From Asparagopsis taxiformis (taxonomy: Eukaryota; Rhodophyta; Florideophyceae; Bonnemaisoniales; Bonnemaisoniaceae): DNA of 64,000 nt. The stretch is taken from NCBI GenBank assembly GCA_030407315.1, contig JALQPE010000172.1:147082-211081 (forward strand), in the 5' to 3' direction. Within the stretch, counting starts at the first letter, position 1, and each line of letters opens with the position of its first letter. The notes under the pieces were generated by a model that did no database searches, was not told the origin of the DNA, and was given only the letters and a program-made list of their open reading frames with translations. A program made the translations under genes and the position numbers. Positions 20,274 through 31,179 of this stretch are shown piece after piece.

Positions 20274-22235
20274 ATGGACGTTGCAGCCGCGCGCGAAAAG
20301 CCGCGTCTCCCTCAGCAATGGGCCGCCGAGATGGCCCTCGTCGCCAAATCCGATGCCTCGTCCACCGACGCTCCGCCGCCCGAAACCGTGGGCGGTCGTG
20401 CCTTCGACTCTCAACTCGACGGGTTTCTCGACAGATTCCAGCGCGAGATCGTCGCCGCCCGCGCCCTCAAAGACCAGCTCGACCGCGCCCCGGAGAAGGA
20501 CGCCGCCCATGCCGTGCGCAAAGACGAGTTCAAACGCAAAATGGAGCATATTCGCGCTCTTTTCGCGACCGAAGGTGAGGAGTTTGTGGCTAGTCTTGAG
20601 AAACGCAATCCCAAACTCACCATGGCCGCCTGTGGACAAAATACACTCGAACTTGCAAAGGGCATCGAGAGATTGGAGACCGCCGTGAAGGAGGAAGAGA
20701 CCAAACGATTCGAACATGATCCCCTGCCACGCGTTGTCACTCTCGCTGATCGCTCGCGCAGGCCTGACGCCAGAACAGATGTTCTTGGAGCTGATTATTC
20801 ACCCGGGTCTAGAGTTACCCCGCCGACCATTCAACCTATCGAGTCGGCTTCCACCCCGTTCGGATCGCCCAATGTTGGTCATGCTTTGCAAAATTTAAAT
20901 TCCGATGAGACGCTGCAGTTGATGCAGAGCGATATACAGGCATTGAAGTTGGAACTCATGCGCCTTCAACGTGCGAAAACAACTGCAACCTCATTCTCGC
21001 CGTCTGGTCCGCTCTCATTGCCTCCAGCACCCCCGGGAACCATGCCGGACGGCGCTAATACTTTTTCCATGTCGACCGTTAGCCCCGGTGAGAAGGAATC
21101 GGCCGCTCTACCAGCGAGCATCCTCAACAACAACAATCTAAATATTGTACGCGTCACAGGACGTGCAAACAATTTTGCACCGACCTATGTCAGCCATCTC
21201 GAGCAAATGAAGTCTCGCCTGGAAGCGCTGGAAAAGAAGCCACTCGGGCGACGAGCCAAATCAGCAGCAAGACTCGGTCGCACACAAACAATGGGCTCCA
21301 TGTACGAAACGCCGCCACCGCTGGTCGCCGACGAGAACCAAAATCCAAACATCAGCGCTATGGTGACACCGCCTCGCGGCGTGCGTCGCATGAAGCATCG
21401 ATCAATCAGCACACAATCGCCTCTGAACCAACATCGTTACACGCCGCCCCGCGAGGAGCTGCAGCAACAGCCGCTGACGCCTGGCTCGTCGCCGTCGCCG
21501 ACGCGGCCCTCATTCAAGAAAACGGAGGGCAATGGCACGACACCGGCGCGGCTATTCTTCGACGGACCGGAAGAAATGCTGAGTCGACCGCAATCACACG
21601 CGGCGGCACGCGACATCCAGCGGTACTCATTGAAAGTAGCGCGTCGTTTCGGGCCGACCGAAGTGCCATCCATGCACAACGTTGAGCCACGCGCCAAATC
21701 AGCAGTCACGGTATCGCCGACGCGGAGACGCGCGCTGCATGGAGAAGGCATGGCAATCGGGCATACATTGAGTGACGTCGGGACGGTGCACGCGCCGCCG
21801 TCGACGATCGACACGAATGGTAGTGGGGGACGCGTCGTCGAGGAAATTGAAGGGGACATGTGGGTGCGGAAAGGCGTGGTTTGGAAGAGGTGGCGGAGAA
21901 GATATGCTAGTATTGTGTCGCATCAGTTCTTTGGACGTGTGATGTGTCTGTTTAGTTACGATTCATCGGGTGGTGTTATCAGTACGCGATCGCAGATTGT
22001 TGTGTTGCATGGGTCGCTTTGTCGGGCCATGAGGGAGAAAGTTGATATTGCTGGGCATCAGCGATTCATGTTTGTGCTGCGAACGACGGCCAAGGAGTAC
22101 TATTTCGCGGCGGAGAGTGATGAGATTCGACGGAATTGGATCAGAGAACTGCGTGAAGCTGCTCGGAAAGACAATGTTCGCATGGCTGTGCCGGGTAAGG
22201 GAAGGTCTATGGCTTTCAAGAGTCGGTTATCGTAG
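20274..22235 (+). CDS. PH-domain protein with long disordered N-terminal part
   Basis: 653 residues from ATG 20274, which has a strong context (ACCATGG); an in-frame ATG at 20100 would add 58 low-complexity residues. The N-terminal 130 residues are helical and charged. The next 380 are rich in Pro, Ser and basic residues, with short coiled segments such as LQLMQSDIQALKLELMRL. At about residues 525-635 lies a pleckstrin homology domain: GDMWVRKGVVWKRWRRRYA opens it, FMFVLRTTAKEYYFAAES gives the middle strands, and the closing helix is DEIRRNWIRELREAARK with the invariant Trp. It probably binds phosphoinositides or a membrane partner. No catalytic domain is visible. The precise function is unknown. 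Confidence 0.7.
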   Translation: MDVAAAREKPRLPQQWAAEMALVAKSDASSTDAPPPETVGGRAFDSQLDGFLDRFQREIVAARALKDQLDRAPEKDAAHAVRKDEFKRKMEHIRALFATEGEEFVASLEKRNPKLTMAACGQNTLELAKGIERLETAVKEEETKRFEHDPLPRVVTLADRSRRPDARTDVLGADYSPGSRVTPPTIQPIESASTPFGSPNVGHALQNLNSDETLQLMQSDIQALKLELMRLQRAKTTATSFSPSGPLSLPPAPPGTMPDGANTFSMSTVSPGEKESAALPASILNNNNLNIVRVTGRANNFAPTYVSHLEQMKSRLEALEKKPLGRRAKSAARLGRTQTMGSMYETPPPLVADENQNPNISAMVTPPRGVRRMKHRSISTQSPLNQHRYTPPREELQQQPLTPGSSPSPTRPSFKKTEGNGTTPARLFFDGPEEMLSRPQSHAAARDIQRYSLKVARRFGPTEVPSMHNVEPRAKSAVTVSPTRRRALHGEGMAIGHTLSDVGTVHAPPSTIDTNGSGGRVVEEIEGDMWVRKGVVWKRWRRRYASIVSHQFFGRVMCLFSYDSSGGVISTRSQIVVLHGSLCRAMREKVDIAGHQRFMFVLRTTAKEYYFAAESDEIRRNWIRELREAARKDNVRMAVPGKGRSMAFKSRLS

Positions 22236-22511
22236 GTTGCGGGCGGGTCTGTTTGTTAGGCTTGAGGTGGAATTGATGATTGTGTTGCTGCCCTGTGTGC
22301 TTTTTGTACTTTGCACAAACTGTATACCAGGTTTGAATAAATTAAGAGGGCAGGATGAATGCGCAGGGATGTGCAGGAGTTTTGTGATTGTTGTTGCACA
22401 ACAAGGTGAAGTGAATGGCTCCGCACGGCATGTGCAGTAAACTTGTACATTGGGGTTGGCTTGCTGCCGGTATATATTTTCAATACTCCTGCCCTCACTA
22501 TCATCATACGA

Positions 22512-22608
22512 GCCTCCCTAGCTCAGTCGGTAGAAGCGACAGAGAGCGACAGACTCTTATCCAAGGAATGACATCTGTTGGTCGCGGGTTCGAGCCCCGC
22601 GGGAGGTG
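22512..22608 (+). tRNA. tRNA-Lys(CTT) with anticodon-loop intron and D-arm insertion
   Basis: Acceptor stem 22512-22518 pairs with 22601-22607 (7 bp, one G-U), with G at the discriminator position 22608. D-stem GCTC is at 22521-22524 and GAGC at 22544-22547. Anticodon stem ACAGA (22549-22553) pairs perfectly with TCTGT (22574-22578); loop CTCTTA gives anticodon CTT at 22556-22558. A 13-nt intron (22560-22572) sits at the canonical 37/38 site. The T-arm GCGGG/TTCGAGC/CCCGC is perfect and A-box and B-box promoters are intact. The D-loop holds 11 extra nt (22533-22543, GAAGCGACAGA) that nearly repeat the following GAGCGACAGA. Removing both inserts leaves a normal 73-nt tRNA. Confidence 0.9.
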
Positions 22609-23140
22609 AACTTTTTGATTATTTGTGGTATGAGATGGTTGGGAAACGTTAGGGAATGACGTCAGGACGTCGAAAAAACGGGTGGGTCTAAGAGGGACGG
22701 TGAAGACGGTCGTAGGGCTTTTGAAGGCACTTTGCCTGATGTGCTTACCGTCGGAGCAGTATACAGTGCGGGGCAGAGCGGGGCGGCGTGGCGCGGCACA
22801 GCACAGCAGCGCAAAAGCACAAAGAAGACGGGGCACGACAGGGCCTCATCCAGATCACGCAAATGACGTAATATTTGAAGCAATTGCCAAGCAACGCCAA
22901 CTTGCATCAAACAAACACGCGGGGAACGCAAGCGAGCAAAACGCAACGTCCATACACGTGTGTCGTTCAAACCTCCATCCAATTGGTCAAACAATGTCCT
23001 CGATACCACGAGCACAACATCAAACTCTATTCCTAATCTAACCACTGCCACACCACCAACACACCGTCCCCCCCACCCCCATTCCCTTTCCTCCATCGCA
23101 ATGAACCCCCGTCTCGTGCACTACAACCCATCCTAGCCCA
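22609..23140. other. Intergenic region after the tRNA
   Basis: 532 bp between the tRNA and the first gene of the paralogous trio. The right end is C-rich (CCCCCCACCCCC-like tract near 23070), as is common in leaders here. No further feature was seen. Confidence 0.35.
22612..22616 (+). terminator. RNA polymerase III terminator
   Basis: A run of five T starts 4 nt after the tRNA discriminator base, the usual pol III stop signal. Confidence 0.75.
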
Positions 23141-24844
23141 ATGTCGCGTCGCCGGCACAACCCGGACGCGACCTACGAGGGATACGACCTTGTCACCACC
23201 TCTCCCCCGCGTCCGCTCACCCCCGTGTCGCGTTTCGAGGCGCACCCCGCCGCGCAACATCTGATGGAAACCGACCCCTTCTCCCCCGCCTACGCATCCG
23301 CCGATACAGACTCCCCCGCCGGCTCCTCATTCGGTCGTCGCACCCCGACCGCCGGCAACACCGCCCCGGAAAAGCCGCCCCCCACCAGAGATTCCGTCCG
23401 CAAGATCGTCACCGGTCTGCGCAGAGGGCTCTCCTTCCGTGGCGCCCGTCGCCCAAAGCTCAACCCCACCAATGACTCGCTGGACGGCAGTCGTCTCGCC
23501 CACTCGGCGACCGCGCCCATGTCCGTTCCGCGCCCATTTGTCAACACAGAATTGACGACCCCCGAGCAGACCGCGCCCGCCCCAGAGTCCCGTCCAGAGT
23601 CGCTCGTGCAGGTCGCCGTTCGTCCCTTTGTGCTGGAGGGGAATGGCACCGCTTTGCATACCGCTCCGTCGTTTTCCAAGTGGATGAAGAGAGTCGAGGT
23701 CATGAAACGTGTGCAAGTTGAAGCCAATCCAGCTTCCTTGGCTCCGACTTGTTTGTACGCCTCGGATCAGATGATTCATTCCCCGCTGGAGGAACCGTAT
23801 AAAGAGACCGAGTTTATTACGCGTCGTCCCTTGTTTGTTGATAAGGCCTCGCTCGTCTATCAGGATAGTCCCTTTGAGATTTCGATTGTGGGAATGAGCG
23901 TTGCGCCCCAAAATTTTCCCCATGGACAATGCGCGGGTGACGTGCTGCTGTACAGTTTGCAGAGTGATCCTGGTCAGTTGGGTGACGAGAATGATGCGCT
24001 TCCATACATTCATTATGATCCTACAAAAGATTCCAAGCAGGGCGGCGCCAAGCCAGATCAGTTTATTTCCATTCCTGCAAGTAAATCGCTGTTCATGGCG
24101 TCGGATGGTGCTGAAGGTGGCATGACCAGTCGAACTTCAGTCAACTGTCGGTTCAAAGTACTGCAACTAGACACAATTGACAAGACGATACAGATGTCAT
24201 TATCGGGCATTGAACAACTCGGTCAACACGTTGCACAATTCTCGGTATCAGCTCCACTACTCGGGTTACTAACACCGGCACTGTCACTGGCCAGTTCTGT
24301 AACCAAGCGCACACTGGAATCGTTTGCCAAACCGGACAAAGTGATCGTTACGGACATGAACTTTCTGTTGGCGGAACGAGTGATGCAACAGGAGGGTACA
24401 TCACAGTCGGCTACCGAAATTCCATTTGAACGACGATCTGGTGAATATCTACGATATGGCTACTACTTCTTTCTGGACAAGCGCGTCGACGCCAAACTAT
24501 ATGCGTCATTTCGGACGTTTCCAAACGTGCCGTTGATGCTACGGCGCGCCGAGGACTCACTACCCGCGAACGAGAAACGCTTCTTCCCGCTGACAGGGGT
24601 TTCGTATCTGGTGATTCGCGTCACGCCGCGCACGTCTACATCACGTCCGACTCGGAAACCTATTCGGATCAGTCATGTGCAGCGGCTGGAAAATCTGATG
24701 CGCACTAGTCTGGCTGGCGATCAAAGTATGGAGGAGTCGCAGAACCTGGTGAGAACGCTGGCGGATCTCGCGAAAGACCTCGGGATTTCTTCGATGGCGA
24801 GCGGCAGTCGCGACGGGCAGACGGGTGATAGCGCTTCTGGTTAG
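23141..24844 (+). CDS. Unrecognised protein family, tandem paralogue 1
   Basis: 567 residues, ATG at 23141. The first 175 residues are disordered (Pro/Ser/Arg-rich) and not shared with the other two copies. The conserved part of about 370 residues then shows PFEISIVGMSV near 246, LPYIHYDPT near 287, FISIPASKSLFM near 306, VNCRFKVLQLD near 328, EYLRYGYYFFLDKRVDAKLYAS near 443, and FFPLTGVSYLVIRV near 485. There is no signal peptide. A weakly hydrophobic stretch near residue 380 (LLGLLTPALSLASSV) could be a membrane-associating helix. I do not recognise the family and assign no function. Two further copies follow in the same orientation at 26899 and 28490. Confidence 0.7.
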   Translation: MSRRRHNPDATYEGYDLVTTSPPRPLTPVSRFEAHPAAQHLMETDPFSPAYASADTDSPAGSSFGRRTPTAGNTAPEKPPPTRDSVRKIVTGLRRGLSFRGARRPKLNPTNDSLDGSRLAHSATAPMSVPRPFVNTELTTPEQTAPAPESRPESLVQVAVRPFVLEGNGTALHTAPSFSKWMKRVEVMKRVQVEANPASLAPTCLYASDQMIHSPLEEPYKETEFITRRPLFVDKASLVYQDSPFEISIVGMSVAPQNFPHGQCAGDVLLYSLQSDPGQLGDENDALPYIHYDPTKDSKQGGAKPDQFISIPASKSLFMASDGAEGGMTSRTSVNCRFKVLQLDTIDKTIQMSLSGIEQLGQHVAQFSVSAPLLGLLTPALSLASSVTKRTLESFAKPDKVIVTDMNFLLAERVMQQEGTSQSATEIPFERRSGEYLRYGYYFFLDKRVDAKLYASFRTFPNVPLMLRRAEDSLPANEKRFFPLTGVSYLVIRVTPRTSTSRPTRKPIRISHVQRLENLMRTSLAGDQSMEESQNLVRTLADLAKDLGISSMASGSRDGQTGDSASG

Positions 24845-26898
24845 TGTGTTGTTTTTTCGACGGGTACTATCTACTGTATTTCCTTGCAGCGAGGGTCGCG
24901 TCTGGATATTGTAAAGTCAACGAGGGGTAGCAACGACGAGCGCAGTAGACTAGCGATGGATGGGGCGTCTCGAGAGTTTCAATTTGGATGAATGGCTGGA
25001 ATGACTGTTGGTATGGCACACCGAGCAAGAGTTGTTCAAAGAGAGTGCTGAATAAATGGTCATGGAAGCAAGATACGCGGCAGTGAAAATGAGCGAGTGA
25101 TACGTATGGAGTGTCAACTGGAGCTACTTGGAAGGGATGAAATTAGATATGAATGGAATCAAGTGTGGCGAGAGGTCATGGAACTGTCATTTGCGCTGAA
25201 ATCACATTGTGTACGGCGCACAAATGTGCGTACACAATCTGGAAACGTCCAACGTGGCATGTTCTACCGGCTTGTACTCGCTCTGTAAGTCGATGGACGA
25301 AACATTCAAATTCAATTCGTGGTAGCACCTCAATTGCCGAATGAATTGACGTTTATTGCATATCCACTGCTCGCGAGTAGCACGCGCCCTCAATGACAAC
25401 CATATACCAGTATCGCCATTGCTTCAACCTGCGCCAAGTGTGTCGCCGTCGCCATGAGAACACTGATATTCACTAGCGTTGCCGCATGGCGAAACGTGTG
25501 AGAGCAACATAGGCTGGTATGACGTTTTAATATTCCCAACCAACCTTGTCACACCCGCTTTCATTGGCGCTGTTGAAACTGGGGAAACGAACACCAGCTT
25601 GCAACGTTCGAAACATACGCACAGCGAGAGCTGCATTTCGCTCTTCCGTCGCTTGAATGGCTCACTCTTGAGAGTGCCAACTATTAATTCCGATACGACA
25701 CCTCTCGTTCATACAACTGCAAACCATCCCTCTCGCGATTCGTTGCGTTGGGATAATATCATTATTGCTCAATGTCCATCGTTCCAACCTCGCTTCTTGT
25801 GAATCGTCGAGTGTAGCGCGTGAGGGAAACACGCGGCGCATACGCCAGTGGCTATAACTTCCAACACCGATGAATGCTGTGCTTTTCGACTCCATACACT
25901 GCAGACCACTTTCTATGTTGTGACTCATTCGATTTGCTAGTGGTGTTCTGTAATTTGGCCGCTAATATGAATGGAAGAGAAGCGGACCACTCCGATTCGC
26001 AAGCTGTACGTTCTCTCTGTACCATTCAGTCTCCTCTCAGATCGACAAGATGAACAACTTTTGTAATGAGCTCTTGATTCTCGCGACTTGGGTCCTATAG
26101 ATACTTCGCCACACGTTTCATATAATATGGATTGCGTCCAGCGTCGAAAGATGGCATACAAATGTCACGTACTCGTCAGAATCATTTTTCTGTAATCTTG
26201 TAAAGCTTGCTATAGGCCCCAACTATCATCTATTTTTCCTGTACTAAGGAAGTGTATCTCTGCACTGTGACCTCGACTAGATCTTACGTATATTAGGCGA
26301 ATAGGCAAAAAGGGTTATCGTAAGTCAAAACTTCCAGTACACACAACTTTGTTGGGCAAAAATATAGTTGCGTTGAAAGCTGGATTTGCAACGTTTCAAA
26401 ACGACAAACGCTCCATTGAGAACGAACACACCCCCGGCCTCCAACGCGAAATTTTTTCGCATAGTACTCGTCAAAACGTCACGGCCTAACCGGCCAAGGT
26501 GAGCAATCCTGACTTCTGACATTGCACTCAACGATTTAGGTTAGCAAACACATACATCCCGGAATAGATGATATATATTTTTACATACCTCTCCACCTCG
26601 GCCAGGTTCCAATATAGCACGTTCCCATTCGCTTCTCGGACAATCTCAGTCTCCTTGCGCACTGTTCTTCGTTACTAACATGGCAATTTTTTCAACCTGT
26701 TCAGAAGGACAAAACTGTCCAGCACAGCACCTCTGAAAGCGTAATGAGTACGGAGGACGACCTTGGGTTGCTACGTCCAAGTATGTATATATATAGACAT
26801 GCTTGGACAGGCAATTGAACCTGCACCATTCACCAATCCACACTCTCTGTTCTGCTTGTACCGGACCGGCTTTTCCTCCCGTGTGAGGGAAAAGAAAC
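24845..26898. other. 2-kb intergenic region between paralogues 1 and 2
   Basis: AT-richer than the flanking genes, with only short frames that show no protein character. An alternating TATATATATA tract at 26785-26795 lies about 105 nt before the next ATG and could be its promoter. I found no remnant of a further paralogue and no RNA gene. Confidence 0.4.
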
Positions 26899-28257
26899 AT
26901 GGTGAGACCTTTCAGACGATCGACTGGTGCGGAGGCACAAGCTGAAACTTCACAGCGTAGTGTGAGCGGAAACTCTGCGAGACGAACAACATCGAATCCG
27001 CAGTCAAATGTAACCTCTAGGGCGCTGATATCGCCAAAGATTCAAGTTCGTCGAGACCACGCTGCGCTAGAATGCGGGAGGGGAAATGGACTTGAGAAGA
27101 GGACATCGATGAATTTCTGGAATCGTCACCAAATTTCGAACAGAAAGTCGGTAACAATCGAAGCTGCCGAGTCCTGCACGTCGGATTCTATCTTCTTCGC
27201 GCCGGAGGGCAAGATAATTTCGGCGACGAATTTCGTCCGATGTGACACGGACTCAGCATCTGATCTTCTGGTTCGTTGTGATGACCCGTTTGAGATTTCT
27301 GTCGTTGGCATGAGTGTGAGCTGCGAGGATTTTTCGAGCAAGATTTATGACAAGGTGATTATGTTCAGCACAAGGAAGGATCCCGGAGCGAAGAGCGGAG
27401 AGGCAGTTGCGAAGGGGACGTTGGCTGATGGAGAGAAACTTCCTGCAGCGGACGATGTGTTGTATATCCATTACGATCCCATGTCGGACCGAAATGATGC
27501 CAAGATGGAGCCGGACGTTTTTCTGCACGTACCGGCGAGCAAGTCTTTATACATGAGTTCTGATGGGCGAGTGCAGCCGGGGAAGCAGGAACTGGAACAT
27601 TCTGTGAATTGTCGATTCAATGTAATGGAGATTAATGAAATAGGGGATTCGCTGGCGAGAGCTGTCGATGGAATTGATGAGTCGGACGGTGGTATTGAAG
27701 CACAGAGAGACGAGGCCATGCCATTTCTACCGTTGGTGACCAGTGTATTCTCGATTGTGAGCGCGATGGGTTCGAGGGGACTGCGAAAGTACTCCAAGCC
27801 GGATCATATTATCAAGACTGACTTTACTTTCTTGCTTGCAGACTCGAAACGACAGGGCTCAAAGCCGAACGAACGAAGCAAGAGTACGGGAGAATACCTT
27901 CGCTACGGATATTACTTCTTCCTAAGCCGACCTGTGGACGGGAAACTATACGCACACACAGGGTCCTCCTCGCAGCACGTACCGCTGAAGCTGCGACGAA
28001 CCGACAAGCTGAGCGGAGACGAGCAGGAGTATTTCCCGTTGACTGGAGTGAGCTACCTTGTGATGCGAGTGTGTCGGAAAAGCAAGGGATGGAGAAAGGT
28101 GGCGAGGAAGGAAGCGGTGCACGAGGAGCACGCGAAACGGGTTGGCAATCTGACGCGGATGAGCTCTGCGGTGGAGGTGATGTCGAAGATGGCGTCGGCG
28201 AATCGGAAAACGAGCAGCAAAGTAATGGATGCGATGACAAGTCGAAAGACGTGTTAA
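26899..28257 (+). CDS. Unrecognised protein family, tandem paralogue 2
   Basis: 452 residues, ATG at 26899 (AAACATGG). It shares the conserved blocks of the family: PFEISVVGMSV near 132, VLYIHYDPM near 188, FLHVPASKSLYMSSDG near 206, VNCRFNVMEI near 232, EYLRYGYYFFLSRPVDGKLYA near 332, and YFPLTGVSYLVMRV near 375. The N-terminal 80 residues are Arg/Ser-rich and different from paralogue 1. Codon usage is less GC-biased than in its neighbours, and this copy seems the most divergent of the three. A hydrophobic patch FLPLVTSVFSIVSAMG near 275 corresponds to that of paralogue 1. Function unknown. Confidence 0.65.
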   Translation: MVRPFRRSTGAEAQAETSQRSVSGNSARRTTSNPQSNVTSRALISPKIQVRRDHAALECGRGNGLEKRTSMNFWNRHQISNRKSVTIEAAESCTSDSIFFAPEGKIISATNFVRCDTDSASDLLVRCDDPFEISVVGMSVSCEDFSSKIYDKVIMFSTRKDPGAKSGEAVAKGTLADGEKLPAADDVLYIHYDPMSDRNDAKMEPDVFLHVPASKSLYMSSDGRVQPGKQELEHSVNCRFNVMEINEIGDSLARAVDGIDESDGGIEAQRDEAMPFLPLVTSVFSIVSAMGSRGLRKYSKPDHIIKTDFTFLLADSKRQGSKPNERSKSTGEYLRYGYYFFLSRPVDGKLYAHTGSSSQHVPLKLRRTDKLSGDEQEYFPLTGVSYLVMRVCRKSKGWRKVARKEAVHEEHAKRVGNLTRMSSAVEVMSKMASANRKTSSKVMDAMTSRKTC

Positions 28258-28489
28258 TCGGAGCACGGCGCGTGAATAACATGTTAAATTTTAAATCGAG
28301 TGTCCCAACATCATTGCTTCTCCAACGGGCCCAATTCAGCGCAACTTGTGTCCGTCTTAGCTCATGCGTCCAACGCCGCCACGCGCTCACAACATAGCGC
28401 CATCTTCGCCAACATGCCTTCCTCTGCGCGAGCGCCGCGTCGACCGCCAGCACTCGTCGCATATTCCCTACTTCTCCTCGCGCCCCAGA

Positions 28490-29692
28490 ATGTCCGACGA
28501 GTACTACGCTCACTCGGCGCGAATCCGCGTGCCGCCCTGCGTGCTCACCGGCGCCTCCGCGACCGCGCTGCAGACCTCCAGCGCGCTCGGCACCGCCATC
28601 AGCCGTGTGGAGCCCTATAAGCGCGTCTTTGTCGAAGCGCATCCGCACAACATCAATGCCACAGTTCTCTACGCTTCCGAGGCGCTCGGTCGCATGCACA
28701 CACAGCCGTTTTCTGACACAGAGTTTGTCACCATTAATCCCACACACCATGCCGCCACCATGGTGCGTCACAATCATCCCTTCGAAATCTGCGTCCTGGG
28801 CATGTCGATCGCTCATGACGACCTCGCTTCCTCGTCCAATAAACTGCTCATGTACAGCTCGACCACCCATACCGAATCCGCTGATGACGCCCATAGCGCC
28901 GCTCCATACATTCATTATGACCCTACAACTGACAGTCCTAACGCTTGCGTACAACCTGACACCTTCTTGCCCATCCCTGCTAGCAAGTCGCTCTACTACT
29001 CCTCCTCCGGCACCTCCGACCTGTCCCCGCGTATTCGAAAATGTCTCTTTGTCCACTTTAAAATCAGTCAAGTTGACGAAATGACAAACAACAAATCTCG
29101 CACTCTGGCCAGTTTGTCGCGGCTCGGCGAGCACGCTTCCGAATACAAAGCGCCCATTCCAACCCTTGGATTGATCGCGCCTGCCTTCCAGCTTGCAAAC
29201 TCCATCGGACAGCGCGCACTTAAATCCTACGTACGCAAAGACAACTTACTGGCTATCGATTTCAAGTTCCTGCTGGCTGAACACGAGGACACAGAACATG
29301 AAGCCGCCAGACCTGCCGAGCATGGCGATTACCTGCGCTATGGATACTACTTCTTTCTGAAGAAGCCAGTTGACGCTAAACTGTACGCATCGACAAGGAC
29401 GTCGGATCAGCATGTCACACTCATGTTACGCCGAACTGACTCGCTTATTGGTGAAGAGAAGCAGTATTTTGCGCTCACTGGTGTCACTTACCTCGTTGTC
29501 AAAGTCTCACCCAAAACGCAGCGCGGTCGACAACAGCGTACACGACGGGCTGTCGGGGTTTCGCAGGCACAAAGGGTGGAGGAATTGTTGCGTATGAGTG
29601 TCAGGGCTGGTCACAATGTATCGAAGAGGGATGCAACAGTGATTCGAGAGAAATTGAAGGCGCTTGCAAAAGAACTGGGTGTTGCTGTGTGA
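28490..29692 (+). CDS. Unrecognised protein family, tandem paralogue 3
   Basis: 400 residues from the ATG at 28490 (an in-frame ATG at 28364 would add 42 residues of low quality). It begins only 232 bp after paralogue 2. Family blocks: PFEICVLGMSI near 98, APYIHYDPTTDS near 138, FLPIPASKSLYYSSSG near 158, VHFKISQVDE near 188, DYLRYGYYFFLKKPVDAKLYAS near 280, and YFALTGVTYLVVKV near 323. The shared hydrophobic stretch is TLGLIAPAFQLANS near 226. The short N-terminus shows that the disordered extensions of copies 1 and 2 are not essential to the fold. The C-terminal 50 residues are basic and helical in all three. Function unknown. Confidence 0.68.
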   Translation: MSDEYYAHSARIRVPPCVLTGASATALQTSSALGTAISRVEPYKRVFVEAHPHNINATVLYASEALGRMHTQPFSDTEFVTINPTHHAATMVRHNHPFEICVLGMSIAHDDLASSSNKLLMYSSTTHTESADDAHSAAPYIHYDPTTDSPNACVQPDTFLPIPASKSLYYSSSGTSDLSPRIRKCLFVHFKISQVDEMTNNKSRTLASLSRLGEHASEYKAPIPTLGLIAPAFQLANSIGQRALKSYVRKDNLLAIDFKFLLAEHEDTEHEAARPAEHGDYLRYGYYFFLKKPVDAKLYASTRTSDQHVTLMLRRTDSLIGEEKQYFALTGVTYLVVKVSPKTQRGRQQRTRRAVGVSQAQRVEELLRMSVRAGHNVSKRDATVIREKLKALAKELGVAV

Positions 29693-31179
29693 AAGCTGTA
29701 CTAGGGATGGGCAAACAATAGTGTGCGTTGTTGCTTTCCGTTTCTTGAACAAGGACAGAGACACAGAGGATTTTAGAAAGGTCATGGCATGCAGAGCATG
29801 GTTGGTTATGGTCCTACCAGTTTCTGCGTAGATCATTTACACTGACAGCTTTGCAGTCCTCTCTTCTTGGTGAGAAAGTTTACAGCAGCGAAAACGCCTG
29901 TAGCTTTGGATAGCGAAACCATTTAAATTTTGCACCCGTTTTTCTCGATAGCAACAATGTACCGTCTGTTTGCTGCCGAGTTGAGCTCGACGAGGACGCC
30001 CGCAGCATCGATGACGTGCACATACTCGTGTAAACAACATGCTATCTCTCTATTGTTTCTTTCAAAAAGGATGTGCTCGTAAGTATGACAGCGTTAGTTG
30101 TGATCGTAACAATGTTGCACAGTCACCGGGCCAGCCTACTACCTGGCCATCGCATGCTATCATTCCCCGCCGCCTAGCTTTGTTGTGCTCTGCTTCCGAC
30201 GGAGGAGGCTGCCGATTCGAGCAGTCGTACAACATTGTCGAATGGACAATATTAGTGTCTCAGGAGTTTGTTGCATGATATAATATAAATTACTCTGACA
30301 GCAAACGTAAGTCTCGTTAGTAGCAGGCGACGCTGGTCCATAGTTTGGTTGCGAGCGGTGCATGTGCACACGGGTTGCAACTTTTGTAACAATATGCCTG
30401 CCCGTCGTGTTTCCACAACTGCTGTGGACTAAACCATGCAAAATTGCATCATTTGTCTCGGACAAATCTCGAGCAACCACTCCCGTCATGACGCGATGTT
30501 GTCATCTATACAAACCCTTTGCATTGCCATCCCGCAACAACTCGGACGCATCCGACGTGCACAGCATGCAGGTTTTCATATCGACAACCCTCGATAATTC
30601 AATTTCTATACGTCGCCCACATAATGTTCCAACTTACATCAATTCGTAGAGCGACCCGATGCGCGCTACCGCGTGTGGCAAGCGTACTTTCAACTGTTAG
30701 AACAGTCACCCACGTTGTGTGAGGTGGACTTTCATCTGTTGCGTAAATTGTTCCTGTCGCGCCGCCTTCAACGTACTTACCGATCGTCGAGCAAGTCTCT
30801 GGTTGCCGACATATTTTCTTCCCTCTCAAGACACGCTATTTCGAGGTGGTACAATGTTGTGTGTTCAACAACGAACAACAAAACAACAAATTGTCGCCCA
30901 CATACAATACATGTCAGTCTACCGTCAGACAATAACTTTGTACTTTTCTTATATCCTGTCAGCACGTCCAATCATGTAAAGACGCGTTCGTTTGGAACAG
31001 CAGCGTAACATATCTAACTCTCACTCATTATCCATTCATCGCTTGGAACCGGCTTCTCTCCTCTCGTTGCCCCATTCGGCTGTGTAAACAACTCGCACCT
31101 CACTTTCTACATATAAAACTCGGCGATTCACACGCACATCTCATGGCAACGTTCGCCCAACTCAGCAAGTACACTCATC
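29693..31179. other. Intergenic region
   Basis: 1.5 kb, AT-rich, upstream of the ABCG gene. Only the TATA box at 31112 stands out. Short frames on both strands have no recognisable content. Confidence 0.4.
31112..31118 (+). promoter_or_regulatory. TATA box of the ABCG gene
   Basis: TATAAAA lies 68 nt before the ATG at 31180, the same arrangement as at 1790 and 10280. Confidence 0.55.
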
